From Bacillota bacterium (lineage in GTDB: Bacteria > Bacillota > Desulfotomaculia > Desulfotomaculales > Ammonificaceae): a stretch of DNA of 64,000 nucleotides. Below the pieces are notes generated by a model. It was not told where the DNA came from and did not search any database. It was given only the letters and a program-made list of their open reading frames with translations. Within the stretch, counting starts at the first letter, position 1. Each line of letters opens with the position of its first letter. Made by a program: the position numbers and the translations under genes. This document shows, piece by piece, positions 7,955 to 17,572 of the stretch. The stretch lies in assembly GCA_040755295.1 (NCBI GenBank), contig JBFMBK010000012.1:20264-84263 (forward strand), read 5' to 3'.

Positions 7955-9394
7955 TTGGGCTACCGGGACCTCCGGGAGTTCATGAAAGCCCTGGAGCAGA
8001 AGGGTGAACTAAAACGGATTTCGACGGTGGTAGGCGCGGAGCTTGAAATCACCGAGATCGCCGACCGTGTTGTAAAGTCCGGCGGCCCGGCTCTTCTGTT
8101 TGAAAACGTGCGGGGGTATGATATCCCCGTTCTAATCAATATATTCGGTACCCTTGACCGGATGAGGCTGGCGCTTAACACCACGGACCTGGACCTGCTG
8201 GGGGAGGAAATAGGTCAGCTTCTCCAGCCGGAACTGCCTCAGAGTCTCCTTGGAAAGCTGAAAGCGCTGCCGCGGCTGGCACAGCTTTCTTCCTTCATCC
8301 CCAAAGTGGTTCGTTCCGGACCGTGTAAGGAAGTGATAGTGAAGGACCCGGATCTTACACGCCTGCCGGTGTTAAAATGCTGGCCGGACGACGGGGGTCC
8401 GTTTATCACCCTGCCGCTGGTTTTTACTAAGGACCCGGAAACCGGCCAGAGGAATGCGGGGATGTACCGGATGCAGGTGTTTGACGCTAAAACGACCGGC
8501 ATGCACTGGCACATTCATAAGGACGGTGCCGCGCACTACAGGAAGGCCTGCGCCAAGGGCGACAAACTGCCGGTGGCCGTGGCCCTCGGCGGCGATCCGG
8601 CCACGATATACGCCGCCACAGCGCCGCTGCCGCAAGGGATTGACGAGTTGTTGTTCGCCGGATTCCTGCGTAAGGAACCGGTGGAAGTGGTACGCTGTGA
8701 GACGGTTGATCTTGAAGTCCCGGCTCACGCGGAAATAATCCTCGAGGGCTACGTCGACTGCGGTGAAAAAAGGCTTGAGGGCCCGTTCGGCGACCATACG
8801 GGTTATTATTCGCTCGCCGACGATTATCCGGTTTTTCATGTCGTCTGCATAACCCACCGTAAAAATCCTGTTTACCCGGCAACAATCGTCGGCAGGCCGG
8901 TGATGGAGGATGCCTTTATCGCCAAAGCCAGTGAGCGTCTTTTCTTTCCCCTGATCCGGCTGCAGTTGCCGGAGGTGGTCGATATAAATTTCCCGGTAGA
9001 AGGCGTGGTGCATAACTGCGTTGTGGTTTCGGTAAGGAAGTCTTATCCGGGACAAGCCCGAAAGGTCATTAACGCAGTCTGGGGAATGGGACAGCTCTCT
9101 TTCAGCAAGCTGGTGATCGTGGTGGATGAAGACGTCAACGTTCAGGATATGAGCGAGGTCTGGTGGCGGGTTTTCAACAACATTGACCCGCGCCGGGACG
9201 TAATACTGACCGACGGGCCGCTTGATGTTCTTGACCATTCCTCTCCGCGGTTCGCTTACGGATCGAAGATCGGAATCGACGCCACCAGGAAGTGGCCGGG
9301 TGAGGGGCACGAACGAGAGTGGCCGGAAGATATTGTGATGGACCCGGAGATAAAAGCGCTGGTTGAAGAAAAATGGAAGGAATATGGCTTTTAA
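7955..9394 (+). CDS. mqnL: UbiD-family decarboxylase, probable futalosine-pathway MqnL
   Basis: A 479-residue UbiD-type (de)carboxylase that would use prenylated FMN. In the futalosine pathway a UbiD homologue (MqnL) decarboxylates the prenylated naphthoate (family knowledge). Family features include NIFGTLDRMRLAL, MHWHIHKDGAAHYR, the EGPFGDHTGYYSLADDYP catalytic/prFMN segment, and DVNVQDMSEVWWRVFNN. I chose TTG 7955 because GAGGAG lies 8 nt upstream and the protein then begins with the usual GYRDLREFM; reading further upstream enters the inverted-repeat element. The UbiA homologue follows. Confidence 0.88.
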   Translation: MGYRDLREFMKALEQKGELKRISTVVGAELEITEIADRVVKSGGPALLFENVRGYDIPVLINIFGTLDRMRLALNTTDLDLLGEEIGQLLQPELPQSLLGKLKALPRLAQLSSFIPKVVRSGPCKEVIVKDPDLTRLPVLKCWPDDGGPFITLPLVFTKDPETGQRNAGMYRMQVFDAKTTGMHWHIHKDGAAHYRKACAKGDKLPVAVALGGDPATIYAATAPLPQGIDELLFAGFLRKEPVEVVRCETVDLEVPAHAEIILEGYVDCGEKRLEGPFGDHTGYYSLADDYPVFHVVCITHRKNPVYPATIVGRPVMEDAFIAKASERLFFPLIRLQLPEVVDINFPVEGVVHNCVVVSVRKSYPGQARKVINAVWGMGQLSFSKLVIVVDEDVNVQDMSEVWWRVFNNIDPRRDVILTDGPLDVLDHSSPRFAYGSKIGIDATRKWPGEGHEREWPEDIVMDPEIKALVEEKWKEYGF

Positions 9395-9450
9395 CAAACA
9401 TACCGGCGGTGATTAAACAGGGCGTCGGATACAAAGCAAGGTGAGCCTTG

Positions 9451-10311
9451 GTGAGATTCTTTGACAAGCTGAAGACGTTTCTGTCGATGATCAGGTTCGA
9501 GCACACGGTGTTCGCCCTCCCGTTCGCTTATATCGCCGCCCTGCTGACGCAGCAGCGGCTTCCTTCGGGACACGACATCCTGTGGGTCACACTGGCGATG
9601 GCGGGTGCGCGGACGGCCGCCATGTCGCTCAACCGGTTGATCGACCGTTCAATCGATGCCAGGAACCCCAGAACCACGGGCAGGGCGCTCCCGCAGGGGT
9701 TGATTTCCGTAAGGGAGGTATGGATATATGTCTTCCTGTCCTTCGCACTGCTCATGGTTTCGGCGTGGCAGCTCAGTCCCCTGGCGTTGAAGCTTTTCCT
9801 TCCGGCGGTAGTCATACTATGGACCTACTCCTACAGCAAACGGTTCACATGGGCGTGCCACTTCTACCTGGGACTTACGCTGGGACTTGCCCCGGTGGCG
9901 ACCTGGGTGGCGATTACGGACAGGTTTGCGTTGGCGCCCGTGCTTCTCGGCTGCGGGGTGCTTTTATGGGTCGCGGGTTTCGATATAGTTTATGCCTGTA
10001 TGGACTATGACTTTGACCGGGAAGAGAAGATTTTTTCTCTGCCCGCGCGGTTCGGGATCGGTCCTGCACTGTGGGTCGCACGGTTGTGCCATGTACTGGC
10101 GCCTGTTTTCTTTATAACGACGGGGGTGATTTTACGCCTGGGGCCGATGTATTTAGCGGGCGTGGCTTTTGCGGTGATCATTCTTTTTTATGAACACCGG
10201 TTGGTGCGCCCGGGAGACCTTTCCCGGGTGGGTGTAGCCTTTTTTAATATGAACGGCATTCTAAGCGTGGGGATGTTCATATTCACCATGCTCGATATAT
10301 TACTGGGGTAA
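9451..10311 (+). CDS. mqnP: UbiA-family prenyltransferase, probable MqnP
   Basis: A 286-residue polytopic membrane prenyltransferase that attaches the polyprenyl chain to the naphthoate ring of menaquinone. Both Asp-rich motifs are present: NRLIDRSIDARNPRT and YACMDYDFDREEKIFSLP. About eight or nine hydrophobic helices. GTG 9451 is preferred over the adjacent TTG 9448 from the spacing to AAGGTGAG. Placement between the UbiD homologue and mqnE points to the futalosine pathway rather than ubiquinone. Confidence 0.9.
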   Translation: MRFFDKLKTFLSMIRFEHTVFALPFAYIAALLTQQRLPSGHDILWVTLAMAGARTAAMSLNRLIDRSIDARNPRTTGRALPQGLISVREVWIYVFLSFALLMVSAWQLSPLALKLFLPAVVILWTYSYSKRFTWACHFYLGLTLGLAPVATWVAITDRFALAPVLLGCGVLLWVAGFDIVYACMDYDFDREEKIFSLPARFGIGPALWVARLCHVLAPVFFITTGVILRLGPMYLAGVAFAVIILFYEHRLVRPGDLSRVGVAFFNMNGILSVGMFIFTMLDILLG

Positions 10312-10326
10312 AACGGAGGATCCGGG

Positions 10327-11433
10327 TTGGGAAAGATTCAGGGATTTAATACACCGTTTCTGCGAATAGCGGAAAAGGTGAACAACGGCGAAAGACTCGG
10401 CAGGGAAGACGGTATTGCGCTCTATAAATCCACTGATCTGCTGAATACAGGATACCTGGCCGATGTCGTTCGTCGGCGGCGGCACGGTGACAGGGTGTGT
10501 TTTACGGTAAACCGTCACATCAACCACACCAACGTTTGTATCAACCGCTGCCTGTTCTGCGCTTTCGGCAAACTTCCAGGGCACAAGGACACCTACACCC
10601 TGACGCTGGAGGAGATCGAGGAAAAGGCAAGGACGGCCGGGCCGATGGGTGTCCGCGAGGTGCACATCGTCGGCGGGTTGAACCCGGAATTGACACTGCC
10701 GTATTTTGAGGAAATGCTCCGCCGCGTCTGCGCCGCTGTGCCGGGGGTGACGGTCAAGGCCCTTACGGCGGTAGAGGTGGACTATCTGGCCGGGCGCCAC
10801 GAACTGCCGGTGGACGAGGTTTTGAACAGGTTAAAGGCTGCCGGATTGAACTGCCTTCCGGGCGGCGGGGCGGAGATATTCGCACCCCGCGTGCGGCGGC
10901 TGACCTGCCCGCGGAAGATCAGCGGCGAACGCTGGCTTGAGGTACACGCTACGGCTCACCGGCTCGGTATTAAAACGAATGCCACGATGCTCTACGGCCA
11001 TGTAGAGACAGTCGAAGAAAGGGTTGAGCACCTCCTCAAATTGCGAGAACTGCAGGACGAAACGGGCGGTTTTATTACCTTTGTCCCGCTGGCTTTTCAT
11101 CCGGCGAATACCGAAATGGAAAAGTGGGGATTAAAACAGACCACCGGTTACGACGACCTTAAAACCCTTGCCGTAGCAAGGCTTATGCTCGATAACTTTG
11201 AACACATAAAGGCTTACTGGATCATGATCGGCCCAAAGCTTGCACAGATCTCACTTTCCATGGGGGCGGACGACATCGACGGAACGATTGTCGAGGAAAA
11301 AATCACGCACAGCGCCGGTGCGGATACCGCGCAGGAATTTGCGCGTATGGAAATGGTTGAACTGATTAAAACGGCGGGTTATGCTCCGGTGGAACGCGAT
11401 GCGCTTTACAATGTGGTCAGGGAGGGGTTCTGA
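10327..11433 (+). CDS. mqnE: Aminofutalosine synthase (radical SAM)
   Basis: A 368-residue radical-SAM enzyme that joins 3-[(1-carboxyvinyl)oxy]benzoate and SAM to give aminofutalosine. The [4Fe-4S] triad is Cys71, Cys75, Cys78 in CINRCLFC, preceded by the family signature NRHINHTNV. The region LNCLPGGGAEIF and ATMLYGHVET matches MqnE, and the final segment (ITFVPLAFHPANTEM) distinguishes it from the paralogous MqnC of this cluster, which reads FIPWTYQPGN there. TTG start with CGGAGGA 6 nt upstream. It ends two bases before mqnA. Confidence 0.93.
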   Translation: MGKIQGFNTPFLRIAEKVNNGERLGREDGIALYKSTDLLNTGYLADVVRRRRHGDRVCFTVNRHINHTNVCINRCLFCAFGKLPGHKDTYTLTLEEIEEKARTAGPMGVREVHIVGGLNPELTLPYFEEMLRRVCAAVPGVTVKALTAVEVDYLAGRHELPVDEVLNRLKAAGLNCLPGGGAEIFAPRVRRLTCPRKISGERWLEVHATAHRLGIKTNATMLYGHVETVEERVEHLLKLRELQDETGGFITFVPLAFHPANTEMEKWGLKQTTGYDDLKTLAVARLMLDNFEHIKAYWIMIGPKLAQISLSMGADDIDGTIVEEKITHSAGADTAQEFARMEMVELIKTAGYAPVERDALYNVVREGF

Positions 11434-11435
11434 AT

Positions 11436-12296
11436 TTGAAACTCCGTTTAGGGCGGGTTGATTACCTTAATTGCCTTCCCGTTTATTATGCTTTTGCGAA
11501 AAAGCTGGTCTCCGCGGGTTGTCCCTTAAGGATCATTAAGGGTGTGCCCACGGCGCTGAACCAGATGTTTTTCGAGGGGAAACTCGATGTTACCCCTCTT
11601 TCATCGATTGAATACGCCAGACATTCCCGGGAATGTCTGATTCTCCCCAACATCTCAATAAGCGCTGACGGCCGTGTCGGCAGTATCCTGCTGTTCAGCC
11701 GTATCCCTGTTACCGAACTCGAGGGCTGCAGGATCGCGCTGACAAGCTCGTCCTCTACCTCGGCTGACCTGTTGCACATCTTGTTTGAGCACTATTATCA
11801 TGTGAATGCCGCATTTTCGGTGCAGCAGCCGGACCTGGATACGATGCTGCGGGGAGCGGAAGCCGCCCTGCTGATCGGAGATGACGCCTTGATTGCGCAC
11901 CATCGCGTATTGGACGAAGGGCTTCCCATAAGGGTCACTGATCTGGGAGAGGTCTGGAAAGATTTTACCGGGGAGAAGATGGTCTATGCCTTGTGGGTAG
12001 TGAGAAAGGAATTCGCAGACCGGTTTCCCGGCGAAACCAACGCACTGTCGGAAGCGATAACAGCGGCGAAGGTGGAGGGGATGGACCACCTTAGTGAGAT
12101 CATCCGCAGCGCCCGCCGCCGGACGAGGCTGCCGGGGTCCGTGCTTGAAGAGTATTTTGATCTGATCCGGCATGATTTTGATACGGGCTATCAGCGGGCG
12201 CTCCTTCTTTACTATGATTACGCTTATAAGTCCGGGTTGATCGAGGACCGCGTTCAATCGCTGTCGATTTATCCGGAGAAGTTATACGGCGACTGA
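11436..12296 (+). CDS. mqnA: Chorismate dehydratase
   Basis: A 286-residue protein of the MqnA family, which adopts a periplasmic-binding-protein-like fold but acts in the cytoplasm to dehydrate chorismate, the first step of the futalosine route. Signatures: LGRVDYLNCLPVYYAF at the N-terminus, LDVTPLSSIEYAR, SILLFSRIPV and the ALTSSSSTSADL loop. TTG start with GGAGGGG 8 nt upstream, inside the end of mqnE. Translationally coupled to mqnE. Confidence 0.93.
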   Translation: MKLRLGRVDYLNCLPVYYAFAKKLVSAGCPLRIIKGVPTALNQMFFEGKLDVTPLSSIEYARHSRECLILPNISISADGRVGSILLFSRIPVTELEGCRIALTSSSSTSADLLHILFEHYYHVNAAFSVQQPDLDTMLRGAEAALLIGDDALIAHHRVLDEGLPIRVTDLGEVWKDFTGEKMVYALWVVRKEFADRFPGETNALSEAITAAKVEGMDHLSEIIRSARRRTRLPGSVLEEYFDLIRHDFDTGYQRALLLYYDYAYKSGLIEDRVQSLSIYPEKLYGD

Positions 12297-12363
12297 ACAC
12301 GAGTGTTTAAGATATGTACGAGAACCCTGGAGATATCATGAATCCTACGGGCGTAAGACGGGG

Positions 12364-13467
12364 GTGAGTCTCACGGAACCTGGCGGAGTTTTGCAGTCAT
12401 GCCCGGGCGCAGATGCGATTCTGGACCGCGCGGCGGGAGGGGAGCGCCTTTCGGCGGCGGAAGCGGTCGAGATCTATAAAAAAGCGAGGCTTCTGGATGT
12501 CGGGCGGACCGCGGGTCTGATCCGGAACCGGCTGCACCCGGAAGGTATCGTCTCCTTCGTGGTTGACCGCAATATTAATTATACTAATGTATGTCAGTCC
12601 GCATGCCTCTTCTGCGCATTCTACCGCAGCGAGGGGGACGATGACGCTTACGTTCTGAGTAATAAGGAAATAATGGATAAGATCGAAGAATTAGTGGCCG
12701 CCGGCGGAACGCAGGTTTTGATTCAGGGAGGGCTTCACCCCCGCCTCGGCCTGGGCTATTTCGAAACCCTCTTCCGGGAAATCAGGCGGCGGTTCGGTGT
12801 GCACATTCATTCACTCTCACCGCCGGAGGTGGTTCACCTTGCCCGGCTCGAGGGGCTAACGGTGAGAGATGTTTTACGCCGGCTTAAAAAAGCCGGTCTT
12901 GATTCCCTGCCGGGCGGCGGGGCGGAGATCCTGGTAGACAGGGTCAGGCGGGTGATCAGCCCGCGGAAGATAAACGCGCAGGAATGGCTGGACGTAATGA
13001 TCGCGGCGTTTGAAATCGGTTTGTTCGGGACTGCGACGATGATGTTCGGATCGGTTGACACGCCCGAGGAACGGGTGGAGCACATGCGGCGTATCCGTGA
13101 GGTTCAGGACAGGACCGGCGGATTCACCGCCTTTATCCCCTGGACGTACCAGCCGGGGAACAACGCGCTTGGAGGAAAACAGGCGCCGGTGGTGGATTAT
13201 CTTCGCGTTCTCGCGGTTTCCCGCATTTTTCTCGATAACATAGTGAACATTCAGGCCTCGTGGGTGACACAGGGCGCAAAAGTCGGCCAGGTAGCGCTTG
13301 CCTTCGGAGCGAATGATTTCGGCGGGACGATGCTGGAAGAAAACGTGGTCCGGGCTGCGGGAGCCAGCCACCGCGTCCTGCGGGACGACATCCTCAGGGC
13401 GATCCGCGATGCCGGCTATACGCCGGTACAGCGCACAACCGACTATAAAATCATAGAAACGTTTTAA
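12364..13467 (+). CDS. mqnC: Cyclic dehypoxanthine futalosine synthase (radical SAM)
   Basis: A 367-residue radical-SAM enzyme that cyclises dehypoxanthine futalosine. The cluster ligands are Cys77, Cys81, Cys84 in CQSACLFC after RNINYTNV. MqnC-type features are IQGGLHPRLGLGYFE, SLSPPEV, SLPGGGAEILVDRVR and FIPWTYQPGN. It is clearly paralogous to mqnE two genes upstream. The start is taken as GTG 12364; a TTG at 12391 would remove nine residues. mqnB and mqnD, needed to complete the pathway, are not in the window. Confidence 0.92.
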   Translation: MSLTEPGGVLQSCPGADAILDRAAGGERLSAAEAVEIYKKARLLDVGRTAGLIRNRLHPEGIVSFVVDRNINYTNVCQSACLFCAFYRSEGDDDAYVLSNKEIMDKIEELVAAGGTQVLIQGGLHPRLGLGYFETLFREIRRRFGVHIHSLSPPEVVHLARLEGLTVRDVLRRLKKAGLDSLPGGGAEILVDRVRRVISPRKINAQEWLDVMIAAFEIGLFGTATMMFGSVDTPEERVEHMRRIREVQDRTGGFTAFIPWTYQPGNNALGGKQAPVVDYLRVLAVSRIFLDNIVNIQASWVTQGAKVGQVALAFGANDFGGTMLEENVVRAAGASHRVLRDDILRAIRDAGYTPVQRTTDYKIIETF

Positions 13468-13540
13468 TAAGAGCGGGAATCGCAAGAGGAATCCCGGATA
13501 CGTAGACGGTTAACGATAAATAACCGATGGAGGTGAAAAA

Positions 13541-14932
13541 ATGCCGCCCGATGATAAAAGCGGGACATTACGAAAACTTCCTGCGGTAGACGAGGTGATA
13601 CGCTGGCCGGAGGTATTCCTGCTCCTGGAAGAACATCCCCGGGGCGTGGTCGTGGAAGCGGTCCGCGCGGTTATAAACCGTTTGCGCGAGGAGATCCTGA
13701 GTGATGAACCGGTAGAGACGGGGCGGGAGGTCATAGCCCGGCTGGTGGCGACGGCGGTGCGCCCAAACCTGAGACGTGTTATAAACGCCACCGGAGTAAT
13801 CCTTCATACCAATCTCGGGCGGGCGGTGCTTTGCAAGAGGGCGCAAGAGGCTGTCGCGCAGGCCGCGTCCGGCTCTTCCAACCTTGAGTTTAATCTTGTT
13901 TCAGGAAAACGCGGGCAGCGGTACTTCCTGGTTGAAGAACTGTTGTGCCGCCTGACGGGGGCCGAGGCGGCGCTGGTCGTGAACAATAACGCCGCAGCGG
14001 TCCTTCTGGCGCTGAATACACTGGCCAAAGGGCGCGAGGTGATTGTATCCCGCGGGCAACTGGTGGAAATCGGCGGCTCTTTCCGGGTACCGGACGTGAT
14101 GCACCAAAGCGGTGCCGTCCTGGTTGAGGTCGGGTGTACCAACAAAACTCATCGCCGGGATTACCGTGAGGCGATAAACGAGAAAACGGCCGCGCTGTTG
14201 AACGTTCATATGTCGAACTACCGGATAATCGGTTTTTCGCAAGAGGTACCGGTGGCGGAACTGGTCGCCGTAGGGCGCGAGCGCAACCTTCCTGTGATGT
14301 GCGATTTGGGCAGCGGCGTGCTGGTCGATTTGAGCCGCTGCGGGATTCCGTATGAGCCGATGGTCCAGGAGGTTGTGAGAGCGGGGGTGGACGTGGTCAC
14401 CTTCAGTGGAGATAAGCTTCTCGGAGGCCCGCAGGCGGGAATCATCGTAGGAAGGCGGGAATACGTAGAGCTGATGAAGAAAAACCCGCTTACCAGGGCG
14501 GTTCGTGCAGACAAGCTAAGCCTTGCGGCGCTGGAGGCCACTCTGCGGGAATATCTTGACCCAGATGACGCATTGCGGGAAATACCGACCTTGCAGATGC
14601 TTTTAAGGCCCGTTGAAGAGCTGAAGGCGGCTGCGGATGAACTGGCTGCAGGTGTTTGTGAAGCTTTCGGGCGGAAGGCCAGCGTCTGGGTGGAGGAGGG
14701 GGTTTCCCAGGTCGGCGGCGGCGCGATGCCGACCGCCACGCCGATCACGGCACTGGTTTGCGTCGAGTTTTCCGGCCTGAGCGTCAATGAGCTGCAGCGG
14801 CGGCTAAGGCTGGCCGACCCGCCGGTCATTGCCAGGGCGGAAAAGGGTGCCCTGGTGTTCGACGTCCGAACCGTTTGTCCTCCGGAAATACCCGAAGTTG
14901 TAAAAGTTTTGCAAAGCGCGGTGCGAGGGTAG
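13541..14932 (+). CDS. selA: L-seryl-tRNA(Sec) selenium transferase
   Basis: A 463-residue PLP enzyme that converts seryl-tRNA(Sec) to selenocysteyl-tRNA(Sec) using selenophosphate. The PLP lysine is Lys292 in [15 protein letters not shown]; also visible are [27 protein letters not shown] and [12 protein letters not shown]. Length is normal for bacterial SelA. ATG with GGAGGTGA 7 nt upstream. selB follows 38 bp later, the usual arrangement in Firmicutes. Confidence 0.96.
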   Translation: MPPDDKSGTLRKLPAVDEVIRWPEVFLLLEEHPRGVVVEAVRAVINRLREEILSDEPVETGREVIARLVATAVRPNLRRVINATGVILHTNLGRAVLCKRAQEAVAQAASGSSNLEFNLVSGKRGQRYFLVEELLCRLTGAEAALVVNNNAAAVLLALNTLAKGREVIVSRGQLVEIGGSFRVPDVMHQSGAVLVEVGCTNKTHRRDYREAINEKTAALLNVHMSNYRIIGFSQEVPVAELVAVGRERNLPVMCDLGSGVLVDLSRCGIPYEPMVQEVVRAGVDVVTFSGDKLLGGPQAGIIVGRREYVELMKKNPLTRAVRADKLSLAALEATLREYLDPDDALREIPTLQMLLRPVEELKAAADELAAGVCEAFGRKASVWVEEGVSQVGGGAMPTATPITALVCVEFSGLSVNELQRRLRLADPPVIARAEKGALVFDVRTVCPPEIPEVVKVLQSAVRG

Positions 14933-14970
14933 TTGTGCGGGGCTTGCTGAAATATGTACGAGGTGGTTAG

Positions 14971-16887
14971 GTGAAGTATGTTACCATCGGCACGGCGGGG
15001 CATGTGGACCATGGGAAGACGGCGCTTATCAAAGCCCTGACCGGTGTGGATACGGACCGGCTCAAAGAGGAGAAGGAACGGGGCATATCGATTGAACTTG
15101 GTTTTGCATACCTCGATCTCCCCGGCGGCGTGAGGGCCGGAATTGTTGATGTTCCGGGGCACGAACGTTTCATCAAAAACATGGTAGCCGGGGTGGGCGG
15201 TATCGATATAGTTCTCCTCGTGGTGGCGGCCGACGAAGGTGTAATGCCGCAGACCAGGGAGCACCTCGATATCATTAGAATCCTGGGCATAAACCGCGGT
15301 GTGGTAGCGCTGAGCAAGGTAGACCTGGTTGACGCGGAATGGCTTGAACTGGTGACCGAGGAGGTCCGCGATTATGTCAACGGTACAGCGCTGGCCGGGG
15401 CGCCGGTTATTCCGGTATCCGCCGTTACCGGCGAGGGGCTGAAGGAACTGATTGTTGCCATCAGCGCGCTTGTCCGGTCTACTCAGGAAAGAGTGTCCGA
15501 CGGCCCGGTCAGGCTGCCGATTGACCGGGTGTTTACGATTTCGGGTTTCGGTACGGTGGTCACCGGAACACTGATTTCCGGCACGGTAAAGGAGGGCGAC
15601 ACCCTGGACGTGTTGCCCCAGAAAGCGGCGGCGCGAGCGCGTTCGATCCAGGTGCATAACACCAGGACTCAGACGGCGCGAGCCGGCCAACGCGTGGCTG
15701 TAAATCTGGCCGGGCTCGACAGACAGGCCGTAGTTCGGGGGAACGTTTTGGCCTCACCGGATGTTTTTACCCCTTCGGTTTTGGTGGACGCCCGTGTTTT
15801 CCTCCTGCCGAAAGTCAAGGCCGTTAAGAACCGTTCCCGCGTGCGTTTCCATATGGGAACGGCTGAAGTAACAGGACGAGTCGTACTGCTTGAACGGGAC
15901 GAGCTTGCGCCGGGAGAGTCCTGTTACGCGCAGTTCATACTTGAGGAGCCGGTCGTGGCCGGACGACACGAACGCTTTGTTTTACGTTCGATCTCCCCGG
16001 TTACCACCATAGGGGGAGGAACCGTGCTGGAGCCTGCAGCGAAGCGAAAGAAGAGATTTCGCAAAGACGTGATCGAATACCTCGACACCTTGGAAACCGG
16101 CACTCCTGCCGAAAAGGTACTAACGTACCTCGGGACCGCCGGCACAACGGTGGAAACCGGGAGACTTGCGGAGGCGACCGGTCTTGAACAGGATGTTGTT
16201 GCGGCGGTTGCGGACGAGCTTGCGGGAGAAGGAAGCATAAAGTTAGTCACGGTCGACAGCCAGATTTATCTTTTCCACGCAGAGCGTTACTCGGATTTGG
16301 CGCGCCGGATACAGGAACTGATTCGAGCCTACCACAGGGAGTTCCCCCTGCGCGAGGGGTATGCCAAGGAAGAGCTTCGTTCGCGGGTATTTCCGGATGT
16401 CAATAACCGTGTTTTCCAGGCGCTGCTGCAGGTGATGGCGGATGACGGGATGATCGGGATTCTACCGCAGGCGGTCACGGCGGCGGATTTTACCGGCAAG
16501 CCGTCAGGAGCCGCGACAGCGGTTTTGAAGAGGATAGAAGAGGTTTACCGGGGTAAACTCCAGCCTCCAAACTGGGATGATGCGGCATCACAGGCCGGAC
16601 TTATGCCGGAAGAGGCGGGAGAGTACGCCTCGTACCTCCTGCGTACGGGAACCTTGGTGAAGGTCTCCGAGGATCTGTTTTATCACAATGAAGCCCTGCG
16701 GGAGATCCAGGCGAAGCTCGTAACAGCGCTTCAATCAAAAGGCGAGATTTCACTTGGCGAGGTGCGGGATTTATTCAATACCTCGCGCAAGTACGCTTTG
16801 CCGATTTTAGAATACTTTGACCTCAAGAGAGTCACCAAACGATTGGGAGACAAGCGGGTTTTGCTTAAAAGGCAGGATGTCCGGTAA
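14971..16887 (+). CDS. selB: Selenocysteine-specific elongation factor
   Basis: A 638-residue SelB. The GTPase domain has G1 GHVDHGKT (residues 10-17), the D-x-x-G motif in DVPGHERFI and SKVD for guanine recognition; EF-Tu-like beta-barrel domains follow (RVFTISGFGTVVTGTL), and about 250 C-terminal residues form winged-helix repeats that bind the SECIS hairpin in selenoprotein mRNA. GTG start at 14971. Its stop codon lies inside a terminator hairpin. Neither a tRNA(Sec) gene nor an in-frame UGA selenoprotein gene was recognised in this window. Confidence 0.96.
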   Translation: MKYVTIGTAGHVDHGKTALIKALTGVDTDRLKEEKERGISIELGFAYLDLPGGVRAGIVDVPGHERFIKNMVAGVGGIDIVLLVVAADEGVMPQTREHLDIIRILGINRGVVALSKVDLVDAEWLELVTEEVRDYVNGTALAGAPVIPVSAVTGEGLKELIVAISALVRSTQERVSDGPVRLPIDRVFTISGFGTVVTGTLISGTVKEGDTLDVLPQKAAARARSIQVHNTRTQTARAGQRVAVNLAGLDRQAVVRGNVLASPDVFTPSVLVDARVFLLPKVKAVKNRSRVRFHMGTAEVTGRVVLLERDELAPGESCYAQFILEEPVVAGRHERFVLRSISPVTTIGGGTVLEPAAKRKKRFRKDVIEYLDTLETGTPAEKVLTYLGTAGTTVETGRLAEATGLEQDVVAAVADELAGEGSIKLVTVDSQIYLFHAERYSDLARRIQELIRAYHREFPLREGYAKEELRSRVFPDVNNRVFQALLQVMADDGMIGILPQAVTAADFTGKPSGAATAVLKRIEEVYRGKLQPPNWDDAASQAGLMPEEAGEYASYLLRTGTLVKVSEDLFYHNEALREIQAKLVTALQSKGEISLGEVRDLFNTSRKYALPILEYFDLKRVTKRLGDKRVLLKRQDVR

Positions 16888-16905
16888 TACCGGACTTTTG
16901 TTGTT
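16879..16905 (+). terminator. Terminator overlapping the selB stop
   Basis: GTCCGGT-AAT-ACCGGAC followed by TTTTGTTGTT. The stop codon TAA of selB is inside the stem-loop. Confidence 0.75.
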
Positions 16906-16920
16906 ATAGGGGGAAGGGCG

Positions 16921-17313
16921 ATGCAAAATTGTACGGCAAAAGCGGGAGATGGGAGGTATGAGATCGAAGCGCAGGCCACGCTGACAAAAGACGGGCTTAT
17001 TGTACAGGTGCTCGGCGGTGAAAAGCCCCATGTCGGCGCCGTTGTTCTCTCCCTCCCGAGGCCGTCGATGTCCGAACCGGGGAAGCTGCGCGCCACCTCG
17101 ACGGTGGTACCGCTTTACGGCCATCGCGACGAAGAGGTGGCCCGTCCCGTTGCGGAGCGGTTGGCGGTATACTTTAACCAGCCGGTGGTGGTGGTTGCCG
17201 GCGTGCACATCGACGCGGCAAGGACCGAAGAGATTGAACTCCTTGTAAAAAACGTGGGCCGGGCGGTCGACGCGTTAATAAAACTCGTTAAGACAAAAAT
17301 GACCGGAAAATAG
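16921..17313 (+). CDS. LpdD-like prenylated-flavin chaperone domain protein
   Basis: A 130-residue soluble protein. The pattern GRYEIEA, GGEKPHVGAVVL, LPRPS, GHRDEEVARPVAERLA and VVVVAGVHIDAA agrees with what I remember of the LpdD-like family, proposed to help prenylated-FMN loading of UbiD-type decarboxylases such as gallate decarboxylase. The assignment is from memory of the family pattern. ATG 16921 with GGGGGAAGG upstream. It lies 7.5 kb from the UbiD-like mqnL gene, so a link to that enzyme is possible but only inferred; the immediate neighbour is selB. Confidence 0.58.
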   Translation: MQNCTAKAGDGRYEIEAQATLTKDGLIVQVLGGEKPHVGAVVLSLPRPSMSEPGKLRATSTVVPLYGHRDEEVARPVAERLAVYFNQPVVVVAGVHIDAARTEEIELLVKNVGRAVDALIKLVKTKMTGK

Positions 17314-17572
17314 TGAAGAATATAGAATATAGAATGCAGGAATGTAGAATGAGATGACCCATTAATCTTTTAATGACCGGGCTTTTCTTTTACATGCTAC
17401 CGATTGTCACTCATCTAATCTTAACCTCCGATTTCCTACAGGTAATCGTTCGAAAGAAGACCAGCCGCAGCAGTATCGTGTTTTCCCTGCTTTGGGTTTA
17501 TTGAAAGAATTCAGGGGTATAATACTACTGCTGTTTCTGTTGGAAACTTAATTTTTAAGGAGGAAAAAAATC

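Noticed and set aside
8372..9397. 341-codon open frame on the minus strand opposite the UbiD-like gene
   Set aside because: Fully antisense to a well-supported enzyme gene; composition is that of a shadow frame.
14218..15690. 490-codon open frame on the minus strand opposite selA/selB
   Set aside because: It is antisense to two unmistakable genes, has no family pattern and is rich in residues produced by reversing GC-rich codons.
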